53,100 nucleotides of DNA, from assembly GCF_024105655.1 (NCBI RefSeq), contig NZ_JAAAMH010000020.1, positions 1 to 53,100 of the forward strand. Direction: 5' to 3'. The notes below the pieces were generated by a model. The model saw only the letters and a program-made list of their open reading frames with translations, was not told where the DNA came from and searched no databases. Source of the stretch: Aliihoeflea sp. 40Bstr573 (GTDB lineage: Bacteria; Pseudomonadota; Alphaproteobacteria; Rhizobiales; Rhizobiaceae). The first letter of the stretch is position 1. Each line of letters opens with the position of its first letter. The position numbers were made by a program, and so were the translations under genes. Positions 8,485 through 16,785 of the stretch are shown here, one piece after another.

Positions 8485-9512
8485 GCTACCTTCCTTGCAT
8501 CTTCGAGATCGATCATGCGTCCGCGCTGGGAAAGTGACTGCGTCGCGGATTCCAGAATGCGAACGATGCGCAGGCCGCACTCGCCATCGGAAACGGGTGT
8601 CGCCCCCCTCTCGATGCAGTCCGCAAACTCGCGCAATTCCGTCGCCAAAGCTTCCGAGACGTCGATCTTCGGCGCCCACATGTCGCCCGTACGGTATCCA
8701 ACGAGTGCCTGGTAGAGCTCGCTGCCGGTCTCGGCCTCGGACAGCACAACCCCCTTGTCGTACACCTTGATCTTCTCGCTGGGCTCGAGGTCGTCATAGA
8801 CGATCATCTTGCTGCTGCCCCCGATCAGCGTTCGCCTGACCTTGACCGGCGCGAGCCAGTTGACGTGGATGTGCGCGATCAGGCGGCTTGGAAACATCAA
8901 GGTGAGATAGGCGATGGTTTCCGGCCTGCCGGCGATATGGCTCATGCCCGTCGCCGATACGGCGACCGGCCGCTCCCGCAGCACGTGGTCCATGATCGAC
9001 AGGTCATGTACGGCCAGATCCCAAAGGACGTTCACGTCGCGTTGGATCAAGCCCAGGTTCACGCGGACGGAATCGTAGTAGTAGACCTCGCCGAGGCTCT
9101 CTTCGACGATCTGGCGCATCCTTCGGACCGCGCCCGTGTGCATGAACGTGTGGTCGACCGCGATGACCAGCCCACGGCGAGCGGCCTCGTCGACGAGCCT
9201 TTGCGCTTCCTCCACCGACGCTGCCATCGGCTTCTCGACGAAGACGTGCTTGCCCGCCATCAAGGCGCCCATCGCCAGGCGGTAGTGCGAAGCCACGGGC
9301 GTTGCGATCGCCACCGCATCCACCGCCGGGTCGGCGAGAATGTCGTCGAAATTGTCCGTAATCCTGACACCGGGATAGCGCGCCTGCACCTGAAGCAGCC
9401 GGTCGACCTGAAGATCACAGACCGCGACCAGCTTCGTCGATGCGATGTCGGCCAGATTGCGCACGAGGTTCGGGCCCCAGTATCCGTAGCCCACGACTGC
9501 GATCCCGATCAT
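8481..9512 (-). CDS. WbpB-like Gfo/Idh/MocA nucleotide-sugar dehydrogenase
   Basis: This 343-residue NAD(P)-dependent oxidoreductase has a Rossmann motif VVGYGYWGPNLVRNL at residues 6-20, the family EKP motif with K94, and a downstream histidine in LAVHDLSIMDH (H168). The G-Y-G-Y-W-G start is characteristic of the WbpB/WlbA group, which oxidises the 3-hydroxyl of UDP-GlcNAc-type sugars so that WbpE can aminate it. The ATG at 9512 overlaps the stop of the upstream acetyltransferase (ATGA), so I prefer it over an upstream in-frame start. Together with its two neighbours it forms a 3-acetamido-sugar pathway module. Confidence 0.88.
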   Translation of the reverse strand: MIGIAVVGYGYWGPNLVRNLADIASTKLVAVCDLQVDRLLQVQARYPGVRITDNFDDILADPAVDAVAIATPVASHYRLAMGALMAGKHVFVEKPMAASVEEAQRLVDEAARRGLVIAVDHTFMHTGAVRRMRQIVEESLGEVYYYDSVRVNLGLIQRDVNVLWDLAVHDLSIMDHVLRERPVAVSATGMSHIAGRPETIAYLTLMFPSRLIAHIHVNWLAPVKVRRTLIGGSSKMIVYDDLEPSEKIKVYDKGVVLSEAETGSELYQALVGYRTGDMWAPKIDVSEALATELREFADCIERGATPVSDGECGLRIVRILESATQSLSQRGRMIDLEDARKVA

Positions 9513-10012
9513 GGTGCGCTCCTCGCAAGCTGCCGACGCGTTTGCACATGTTCGTTCCATCCGACGACAACGGCGGGAACTCCGGCGACGATTGCCTGGT
9601 CTGGCACGTCTCTCGTGACGACCGCGCCTGCGCCAACCAGCGCGTCGACGCCAATGGTGATGCCGGCAAGGATCGTGGCGTTGCTGCCGATCGATGCACG
9701 GCTGCCGACATTCGTGGGAATGACCTGCCAGTCCTTGTCGGTCTGCTGGGAACCATCCGCGTTGACTGCGCGCGGGTAGCGATCGTTGGTGAACATCACC
9801 CCATGGCCGATGAACACGCCATCTCCTATCGTCACACCCTCGCAGACGAAGCTGTGGCTGGAGATCTTGCAGTCCTCACCGATGGATGAGTTGCGCTGGA
9901 TTTCGACGAACGTACCGACTTTGGTTCGGGCTCCGATGCGGCACCCGTACATGTTGACCAGATCGGGATGGTGGATCACGACGCCGTCGCCGAGTTCGAC
10001 GGAGACCATCAT
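9509..10012 (-). CDS. WbpD-like sugar N-acetyltransferase
   Basis: This 167-residue hexapeptide-repeat acetyltransferase is almost entirely left-handed beta-helix. Segments such as SSHSFVCEGVTIGDGVFIGH and MFTNDRYPRA are typical of WbpD/WlbB, which acetylates the 3-amino group made by WbpE. It is the first gene of the six-gene minus-strand operon running to 4529. Two adjacent ATG codons (10012 and 10009) could both start it. WbpA-type (6-dehydrogenase) and WbpI-type (2-epimerase) enzymes are not present nearby, so the final sugar is unclear. Confidence 0.87.
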   Translation of the reverse strand: MMVSVELGDGVVIHHPDLVNMYGCRIGARTKVGTFVEIQRNSSIGEDCKISSHSFVCEGVTIGDGVFIGHGVMFTNDRYPRAVNADGSQQTDKDWQVIPTNVGSRASIGSNATILAGITIGVDALVGAGAVVTRDVPDQAIVAGVPAVVVGWNEHVQTRRQLARSAP

Positions 10013-10559
10013 TGCGAGAAGCCCGCGTCGGTGCGATTGCAGACGTGAAACATGGCGCGGCTCCTGGTTGATCCGGGCTTATCGTCATCCAGAGCTCAGC
10101 AGCCGTAAATCACTGCAAATGCGTTAGCGCCTACGTCGAAGTGGTGAGGAGATCTGTGCGAAGGCCATGTGCCGGCCCAGCTCGTGTGCTGCGCAAGACG
10201 ATGATCGTGCAGATTGACCGCGGTGCGTGGCTTGCACTTGGCTTCTTGGACAGCGCTTGCATTCTGGAGTCGGCCTCGCTCCCTCCCCTTTTGGGGGAAT
10301 GGCGTGATGGCCAGAAAGCTTTCACATTGAGCGCAACAAGGATGTTGGCGATATCGTCGTTGAAGTCGACGATCTGTTCGAGCGGGAACCGTCCAGCAGC
10401 GACAGCGAGAAATTCCGTCATGACTGCATCACGCCTTGAAGACGCAGCTGAATTCTTCTCGCCAGGCTATGCGCGTGGCACCCGAGCTGGACTTGCTGCC
10501 TGTTCCGCGGAATCGAGACTGCCATCCGACGATGCTTCGCTGGCAAGTGATCGGCTGTG
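10013..10559. other. Intergenic region between divergent sugar-nucleotide operon and flippase
   Basis: About 547 bases hold no gene I can support. Open frames on both strands (for example 10141-10560 plus and 10131-10421 minus) have no recognisable domain and no good ribosome site. A small hairpin, CCCC-TTTT-GGGG, lies near 10285-10300. The stretch should carry the promoters of the nucleotide-sugar operon and of wzx, but no clear consensus box stands out. Confidence 0.4.
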
Positions 10560-12101
10560 ATGACCGACGCTGTTGCACGCTCCGCCAACTTGCACGGAGC
10601 GCCGACGAAGACGCAGAGCGGATCGTGTGAGCAGATCGTGAAATCGACGGCGCTGATCGGAGCGTCGTCCTTGATCAGTATCGTCTTCTCGATAATCCGC
10701 TACAAGGCTTTTGCGATCCTGCTCGGGCCAGCTGGCGTCGGCCTGTTCGGCCTCTACAACTCCATGCTCGATCTTGGCCAGACGCTGAGCGGACTTGGGG
10801 TTCAGACCAGCGGCGTGCGCCAGATCGCCAACGCAGAAGGCGGCGGCGACTCACGCCAGATCGCGCTGACGACAATCGTGGTGCGGCGCATCTCGCTCGT
10901 CCTTGCCTTGTTGGGTGGAGCCGGATTCGCGCTCATCGCTCCATTGATATCCGGCATGACCGTGGGGGAGGGATTGCAGGGGGCTACCGTCCTGCTTGGC
11001 CTCGCGATAGCCTTTCGTCTCATCGCCGGCGGGCAGCTTGCCGTCGTGCAAGGCCACCGGAGGATCGCGGACCTTGCCTGGATGAACACGATCGGGGCCG
11101 CAGCAAGCACCCTTATCGGCGTTCCACTCATCTACTGGTGGGGCAGCGACGGCATCGCGCCTGCGCTGGTTCTGATGGCCGTGGTGCAGGTGGCGGCGTC
11201 GTGGTGGTACAGCCGCAAGATCGTGGTCGCATCCCTGGCCATCGGATGGCCAGAGATGCGTAAGGAAACCCTGGCTCTGCTGCGGCTGGGATTCGTCTTC
11301 ATGGTCAGTGGCGTGCTGACGCTCGGCAGCGCCTACGTTATCAGGCTCATCGTTCTCCATCATGACGGTCTGCTTGCAGCCGGCTTGTATCAGGCAGCGT
11401 GGACCGTTGGCGGCCTCTATGCGAGCTTCATCCTGCAGGCCATGGCTGCCGACTTCTACCCGCGCCTGACTGCTGTCTGCGACGATGACGAGGCATGCAA
11501 TCGCCTGGTCAACGAACAGGTACAGGTCAGCATTTTGCTGGCGGGTCCGGGAGTTCTGGCGACCCTCACGCTAGCCCCGGTGATCCTTTCCCTTCTCTAC
11601 TCCGGCGAGTTCCTGTCCGCGGTCGATCTGCTCCGCTGGATTTGCCTTGGGATGATGTTGCGAATTCTGGCCTGGCCGCTGGGGTTCATCATCGTCGCAC
11701 GCGCCGCCAACCGGACATTCTTCTGGACTGAAGTGGCTGCCACCGTCGTCCACGTCGGACTGGCCTGGTTTCTCGTCATGCAGATTGGGATCATGGGGGC
11801 CGGCATCGCCTTTTTCGGCCTTTATGTCTGGCATTGCGGCCTCGTGTACGTGATCGTCCGCATCATGTGCGGCTTCCGCTGGTCGCCGGACAACCTCAGG
11901 CTCATCGGACTGTTCACGGGAGCATCGACGCTGCTTCTCCTGGCGTTCGCGCTGCTGCCTGTCATGGTCGCCAGCCTGCTGGGATTGGCCTGCACATGCG
12001 CGTGCGGCCTGTACTCGCTGAAGCTGCTGGCCGGTCTGTTGTCCGTGCAGTCGCTGCCGGCTCGGCTCAGGCCGATCGCGAGCAGGTACTTTTCCCACTG
12101 A
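10560..12101 (+). CDS. Wzx-type polysaccharide flippase
   Basis: This 513-residue, highly hydrophobic protein has about 12-14 predicted membrane helices and is typical of the MATE/MOP superfamily of lipid-linked oligosaccharide flippases (Wzx, O-antigen translocase). The N-terminal region IVKSTALIGASSLISIVFSI followed by GPAGVGLFGLYN matches the WzxE/O-antigen translocase group. It should flip the undecaprenyl-linked repeat unit to the periplasm for Wzy. A GTG immediately precedes the ATG at 10560 and could also start translation. It is followed by a gap of about 240 bases and then a run of three overlapping glycosyltransferases. Confidence 0.88.
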   Translation: MTDAVARSANLHGAPTKTQSGSCEQIVKSTALIGASSLISIVFSIIRYKAFAILLGPAGVGLFGLYNSMLDLGQTLSGLGVQTSGVRQIANAEGGGDSRQIALTTIVVRRISLVLALLGGAGFALIAPLISGMTVGEGLQGATVLLGLAIAFRLIAGGQLAVVQGHRRIADLAWMNTIGAAASTLIGVPLIYWWGSDGIAPALVLMAVVQVAASWWYSRKIVVASLAIGWPEMRKETLALLRLGFVFMVSGVLTLGSAYVIRLIVLHHDGLLAAGLYQAAWTVGGLYASFILQAMAADFYPRLTAVCDDDEACNRLVNEQVQVSILLAGPGVLATLTLAPVILSLLYSGEFLSAVDLLRWICLGMMLRILAWPLGFIIVARAANRTFFWTEVAATVVHVGLAWFLVMQIGIMGAGIAFFGLYVWHCGLVYVIVRIMCGFRWSPDNLRLIGLFTGASTLLLLAFALLPVMVASLLGLACTCACGLYSLKLLAGLLSVQSLPARLRPIASRYFSH

Positions 12102-12339
12102 CGCGGAGGGGCCATGGGGCCGGTTTCCATGGGCGTCCTGGGCCACATTGCCTGCCGCCGCAGCGGAGCAGGATTTGCGCAGATCCGGTGAAATTTAGGG
12201 GTGCATGGGTCCGTGCACTAACGCCAAAGTCTAAGGGGCATTCACGCTCCGTGCGAGGCCCATCGCCATTTGACTGATTTGCGTCGTTTGGCTCCCAGGC
12301 ACGATAAAGATCCTGCCGGACAAGAAGGCCCGTGGTGGT

Positions 12340-13443
12340 ATGCTCATGGCAATTGTGAATTCCTGGTCTGCACAAAGTGGCCCGCGCGCCTTCTGCCGCA
12401 GGATCGCCAACGCTATCGAGGTTCATCGCCGCCAGCGGCTTAGCCTGCCGATCGGCGATGCAGCCACACCCCGTCCTTCCATCTATTTCCTTACGCCCGA
12501 CTACCGGCGGCCGGCCGGCGGCATACGCGTCATCTACCGCCATGTGGACATCCTGAACAGTGCGGGTCTGCGTGCGTTCGTGCTCCACCAGCAGCCAGGT
12601 TTCCGCTGCGACTGGTTCGACAACCAAACCTGCGTGACAGACGTCCAAAGTGCGAAGGTGCAGCGCGGCGATCTTCTTGTCGTACCCGAGGTCGATGCCG
12701 ACCTTCTGGCGAACGTGCCGAAAAGCGCCCGGTACGTTTTGTTCAACCAGAACGTGCATCTGACCTGGCAACATGTATCGGCTTCAGAGATGAAGGCGCT
12801 CGCGCAGAGCCCGGGTCTGGCGGGGATGCTGACCGTATCGGCCCATAACAAGGAACTGCTTGAGTATGCATTCCCCGGCGCACCGGTAAAGCGTGTCCAC
12901 ATTGGTATCGATGCGGCGCTGTTCAATCGCGGATCCGACGCGCGACGGGCTGCCAGGATCACCTACATGCCCCGTCGCGGCAAGGATGATGCGCAGCAGG
13001 TCCTGAACGTGCTGCATTCTCGCGGGACGCTTGATGGCTGGGACGTCGTGGCGCTTGACGGGCTCTCGCATCAGGCCGTTGCCGACCAGTTGCGGATGTC
13101 CCGCATCTTTCTTGCCTTCACGCATCAGGAAGGTTTTGGACTGCCAGCGGCCGAAGCAATGGCCTGCGGAAACTATGTGATCGGCAGTTCGGGGTTCGGC
13201 GGCAGTGAATTCTTTCGAGCCGAGTTTAGCAAGCCTGTGGAATCCGGCGATGTTCTGGGTTTTGCAAGAGCTGTCGAGGAGGCAATTGGACGTGAGCGGG
13301 CTCAACCCGGCTGGTGCGCGCAGCGAGGTGCGCGCGCATCGCAGTTCGTGCTGGAGAACTACACGCTCGAACGGGAGAGGACGGACGTCCTTGCCTTCTA
13401 CCGCGAAGCGATCTCTGCCGGGGCAAGGAAGGCTGCTGCATGA
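12340..13443 (+). CDS. GT4-type glycosyltransferase
   Basis: This 367-residue GT-B fold glycosyltransferase carries the GT4 nucleotide-sugar signature QEGFGLPAAEAMACG near residue 263, with the acidic E-x7-E arrangement of the retaining family. An N-terminal segment reading SIYFLTPDYRRPAGGIRVIY is the typical acceptor-side first strand and glycine loop. It presumably adds one sugar to the growing lipid-linked repeat unit on the cytoplasmic face. It begins a three-gene plus-strand unit; its stop overlaps the next ATG by four bases. Donor and acceptor sugars are unknown. Confidence 0.85.
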   Translation: MLMAIVNSWSAQSGPRAFCRRIANAIEVHRRQRLSLPIGDAATPRPSIYFLTPDYRRPAGGIRVIYRHVDILNSAGLRAFVLHQQPGFRCDWFDNQTCVTDVQSAKVQRGDLLVVPEVDADLLANVPKSARYVLFNQNVHLTWQHVSASEMKALAQSPGLAGMLTVSAHNKELLEYAFPGAPVKRVHIGIDAALFNRGSDARRAARITYMPRRGKDDAQQVLNVLHSRGTLDGWDVVALDGLSHQAVADQLRMSRIFLAFTHQEGFGLPAAEAMACGNYVIGSSGFGGSEFFRAEFSKPVESGDVLGFARAVEEAIGRERAQPGWCAQRGARASQFVLENYTLERERTDVLAFYREAISAGARKAAA

Positions 13444-14630
13444 ACATTCTTGTCTATCCACACGAACTCGCCATGGGCGGCAGCCAGCTCAATGCGATCG
13501 AAGCTGCCGCCGCGGTCCGCGATCGTGGGCACGAGGTCACGATCACGGCTCCAACTGGTGAACTCGTCACGGTGATCGAGGAACTGGGGCTTCCTTTCGT
13601 GCCGACACCGGTCAAGTCGTACTATCCCTCAGCGCGCACGGCAGGTCATCTGATGGAACTGACACGACGCCTGCATGTCGATGTGATCCACGCTTATGAG
13701 TGGCGCCCAAGCATCGAAGCCGCTTTTGGCACGCATCTTCGCAATGGGACACCTGTCGTCATGACTGTCCTATCAATGGAAGTGATGACGTCTCTGCCTC
13801 GGCATATCCCCTTGTTCGTGGGCACGCACCAACTCGCCGACAGCGCGGTGCGCCGGGCAAACGCCATGGTGATGGAGCCACCGATCGACGTCAGGAAGAA
13901 CGCTGTCCGCGATGTTGCGAAGGCACGACGACGATGGGGATTTACCGAAGACGAGCTCGTGATCTCGGTCGTTTGCCGTCTGGCGCTCGAACACGAGAAG
14001 CTCGAGGGCGTCTTGCAAGCCGTTGCCGTTGCGGGCGATTTGGCCGAAAGGCTGCCGGTGCGCATGCTGATCGTCGGTGATGGCGAGGGGCGCGCGGATG
14101 TCGAGAGGGCAGCAGAAGTGGTCAATCGCCGCCTCGGCAGAGAGGTCATCATCGTGACCGGGTCGCTGAGCGATCCGCGGGATGCTTACGAAGCCGCCGA
14201 TGTCGTTTTCGGAATGGGCAGCTCCGCGTTGAAGGGACTGGCATTCTCCAAGCCGCTCGTCGTGCAGGGCAAAAGAGGCTTCTGGAAACTCTTCGATCCG
14301 CAAACCAGCAGTCTTTTTCTCTATCAGGGTTGGTTCGGCGACGGGGGAGGCGGGGCGGCGGAGTTGAAGGCAATCCTGGAACCACTGCTTCACGACGCCG
14401 CAAAGCGCCTGGAACTTGGCCAGTTGGGTCGGCACCTTGCCGAAGAACGATACAACCTCGACCGTGCTGCCGAGCGTCTCATCGATGTATATGCTGATAC
14501 GATCGCCAATCCGGCACCTTTGGCAAGCTGGCTGCCGTCACTCGGATCGTCTGTGGTCGAGGAGGCAAAGTTCAGGCTGGTGATGGGCATGGCTTCGGCC
14601 CGACGTGCCTTTTCGCGTGCGCTGCCATGA
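13440..14630 (+). CDS. GT-B glycosyltransferase
   Basis: This 396-residue protein starts MNILVYPHELAMGGSQLNAI, the usual first strand and G-G-x-x loop of group 1 glycosyltransferases, and has a C-terminal donor domain with RMLIVGDGEGRADVE. The usual E-x7-E motif is poorly conserved; the corresponding area reads GMGSSALKGLAFSKPLVVQG. The ATG at 13440 overlaps the previous stop (ATGA), and the stop overlaps the next gene in the same way, so the three transferases are translationally coupled. A role in adding a sugar to the repeat unit is inferred from context. Confidence 0.82.
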   Translation: MNILVYPHELAMGGSQLNAIEAAAAVRDRGHEVTITAPTGELVTVIEELGLPFVPTPVKSYYPSARTAGHLMELTRRLHVDVIHAYEWRPSIEAAFGTHLRNGTPVVMTVLSMEVMTSLPRHIPLFVGTHQLADSAVRRANAMVMEPPIDVRKNAVRDVAKARRRWGFTEDELVISVVCRLALEHEKLEGVLQAVAVAGDLAERLPVRMLIVGDGEGRADVERAAEVVNRRLGREVIIVTGSLSDPRDAYEAADVVFGMGSSALKGLAFSKPLVVQGKRGFWKLFDPQTSSLFLYQGWFGDGGGGAAELKAILEPLLHDAAKRLELGQLGRHLAEERYNLDRAAERLIDVYADTIANPAPLASWLPSLGSSVVEEAKFRLVMGMASARRAFSRALP

Positions 14631-15787
14631 GCGTATCGCACCCCTCATCTTCGAGCGTGGTCGATCGGGAAACGGATGCCGCGCTTGCCGAGCGCGAGCC
14701 CGCCATAGCTCGCAAGACCCGGGTGCAAGCGGTTCCGACAGCTTTGCCGGAGGGCACGGTCACTGTCGTCATCCCGTGCTTCAACTACGCGCGCTATCTT
14801 CCCGGTGCGGTCGCGAGCGTGCTTGGACAGGAAGAAGCGATCGTCGATGTCATCATTGTCGACGACGCCTCGACAGATGACAGCCTGGCGGTTGCCCGCC
14901 AGCTTGCGCGACAGGACTCAAGGATCGTGGTCCTGTCCCATCCAAGAAACTGCGGGCCGGTACAGACTTTTAACGACGGGCTCGCACGGGCGAAAGGCGA
15001 GTTTCTCGTACGGCTCGACGCCGACGACCTTTTGACGCCCGGCTCGCTCAAGCGCGCCATAGCGGTCATGCGCCGCTATCCGTCGGTCGGCCTGGTCTAT
15101 GGACGCCCTTTGCATTTCCGAGATGGTGAAGCACTTCCAGCGGCGCGCGAAAGGCCGACCAGCTGGACGATCTGGCCCGGCCTTCTCTGGCTTTCGGATC
15201 GATGCCGCACGTCGACGAATGTCATCACCTCACCGGAAGCCTTGATGCGCCGATCGGTGGTCGATCGGGTCGGCGGACAGAAGCAACTCGCCCATGCGCA
15301 TGACATGGAGATGTGGTTGCGAATGTCTGCCTTCAGCGACGTGGCATATATCCATGGAGCGGATCAGGCGTGGCATCGCGATCACGCAGAAAGCCTGTCG
15401 TCCAGGGAGGTCGATTGCCTGTGCGATGTCACTGAACGTCGGGACGTTTTCACCATTCTGTTCGCCGGTTTGGCAGGACAATTGCCAGAAGCGCCAATTC
15501 TCGAGCAAAGCGCACGCGCAGGGCTGGCTGCAAACGTCGTGGAGATCGCGAAGAGACAGTTCGATCGGCCTGGGCCAGGTCGCGCTCAGGTGCCCGTCCT
15601 GCAGGAGGTTGTTCGTGGCCTTGTCGCAGATGTTCATAGCGTGCCGGGCTGGTCCGGGCTGGAACGCCGTATCGCGATGAAGCCGGGATGGTCGCACACC
15701 CGTCTGGTATTTCTGCTGGAACGCTTGGTCAGAAGCCTTCGCGGGCGCTATTCAATCTGGAAGTGGAACCGCTACGGGGAGTGGTAG
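14627..15787 (+). CDS. GT2-family glycosyltransferase
   Basis: This 386-residue protein has an N-terminal disordered extension of about 40 residues and then a GT-A fold. TVVIPCFNYARYLPGAV begins the nucleotide-binding domain, VDDASTDDS is the first acidic motif and RLDADD holds the metal-binding D-x-D. The family is inverting and metal dependent. Its start overlaps the stop of the previous transferase by four bases. The next gene on the other strand converges on it with a gap of about 90 bases containing no obvious terminator. The sugar transferred is not predictable. Confidence 0.87.
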   Translation: MSVSHPSSSSVVDRETDAALAEREPAIARKTRVQAVPTALPEGTVTVVIPCFNYARYLPGAVASVLGQEEAIVDVIIVDDASTDDSLAVARQLARQDSRIVVLSHPRNCGPVQTFNDGLARAKGEFLVRLDADDLLTPGSLKRAIAVMRRYPSVGLVYGRPLHFRDGEALPAARERPTSWTIWPGLLWLSDRCRTSTNVITSPEALMRRSVVDRVGGQKQLAHAHDMEMWLRMSAFSDVAYIHGADQAWHRDHAESLSSREVDCLCDVTERRDVFTILFAGLAGQLPEAPILEQSARAGLAANVVEIAKRQFDRPGPGRAQVPVLQEVVRGLVADVHSVPGWSGLERRIAMKPGWSHTRLVFLLERLVRSLRGRYSIWKWNRYGEW

Positions 15788-15879
15788 GCCGGTCGGCAAA
15801 CACTCTCGCGCTTTCTCATGACATTCGCAACGGGCTCCCGGCGTCGATGAATCTTGCCGAGGTCGTGGACAGGGCACCG

Positions 15880-16785
15880 TCATCGGCCGTTGGCTTTCGT
15901 AGCCTCGTGACTGCGTCGGCCAAGGCGGTCGCCTGCCAGTTTCCAACCGCGCTTCAGACGATCAAGGCCCTCGACGCCGAAGACTCCATGAACAGTTGCC
16001 TTTGTCATGCGGCGCACGGCTTCGCGGACCATCCTTGCTGGGCGAGCGGCTGCGGCGTCGAAGACCTTGTCAAGAGTCGATGGCGTTCGGGCCTCGTCGA
16101 GAAGACCTGGAAAGCTCTCCCTGTACAGTGCAGGGGAAGTCAACTTCCCATGCACCCTGTTGCTCACATTCCGACTATGGACCACCTGCAACCAGGCGGG
16201 CGCTCCGGAAACGACCTGCGTTGGCATGATCTCCTGGAGCCGGTTGTGTGGGGCTGCCCAGCAGAAGATCGGGTCTTCCCAGCTCTCCCGAACCGAGCAA
16301 AACGCGTTGCAGCGATCCTCATGCGTAAACACCCGGGATTCGTGCTTGATGAGGCCGTTCGCCAGATAAATGGCGGTCCGAACTCCTGAGTAGGGTGCCG
16401 CCTGCAACCTATCCACGAAATCGCTTGCCAGACCATCGTCATTGTCGAGATTGGTCGTCAGGAGATCGCCTCCTCGCTGCCCGATGGCGCCGAGGATATC
16501 GCCGTGCATCTCGCTGCGAACGACAGTGGCCCGGTAAATTGGCGTTAGGACGCTGTTCCTCCGCCATTCACTTATGCGTTGGCGAAGCCAGTCGGGACTT
16601 TGCGGATCGAAATAGACGATCCAGTGAAAGTTCGACGAGGTCTGGGTCAGAACGGAGGGCAAACAGTACTTTTCGAACAGTTCAACCCGCTGTTGCAGCC
16701 ATCCTTCCTGCGCACGAACAAGGCTTTCATGTCCACCCGACGGGAGATTGAATCTGGTGAGGAAGATGTGGTCGAGATCACGCAT
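15880..16785 (-). CDS. Putative rhamnosyltransferase-type glycosyltransferase
   Basis: This 301-residue protein resembles the putative rhamnosyl transferase family (Rhamno_transf type): HIFLTRFNLPSGG at the start, FHWIVYFDPQSP, and the acidic motif NLDNDDGL. I chose the ATG at 16785 because AAGGAG precedes it at a suitable distance and it overlaps the upstream polymerase stop by only eight bases; a longer start at 16863 would overlap by 86. It forms a two-gene unit with the polymerase. The rhamnose specificity implied by the family name is not proven for this member. Confidence 0.78.
   Translation of the reverse strand: MRDLDHIFLTRFNLPSGGHESLVRAQEGWLQQRVELFEKYCLPSVLTQTSSNFHWIVYFDPQSPDWLRQRISEWRRNSVLTPIYRATVVRSEMHGDILGAIGQRGGDLLTTNLDNDDGLASDFVDRLQAAPYSGVRTAIYLANGLIKHESRVFTHEDRCNAFCSVRESWEDPIFCWAAPHNRLQEIMPTQVVSGAPAWLQVVHSRNVSNRVHGKLTSPALYRESFPGLLDEARTPSTLDKVFDAAAARPARMVREAVRRMTKATVHGVFGVEGLDRLKRGWKLAGDRLGRRSHEATKANGR

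Noticed and set aside
10141-10560. Open frame of 139 codons in the gap before the flippase
   Set aside because: No domain, no good ribosome site, composition not protein-like, and it runs into the flippase start.
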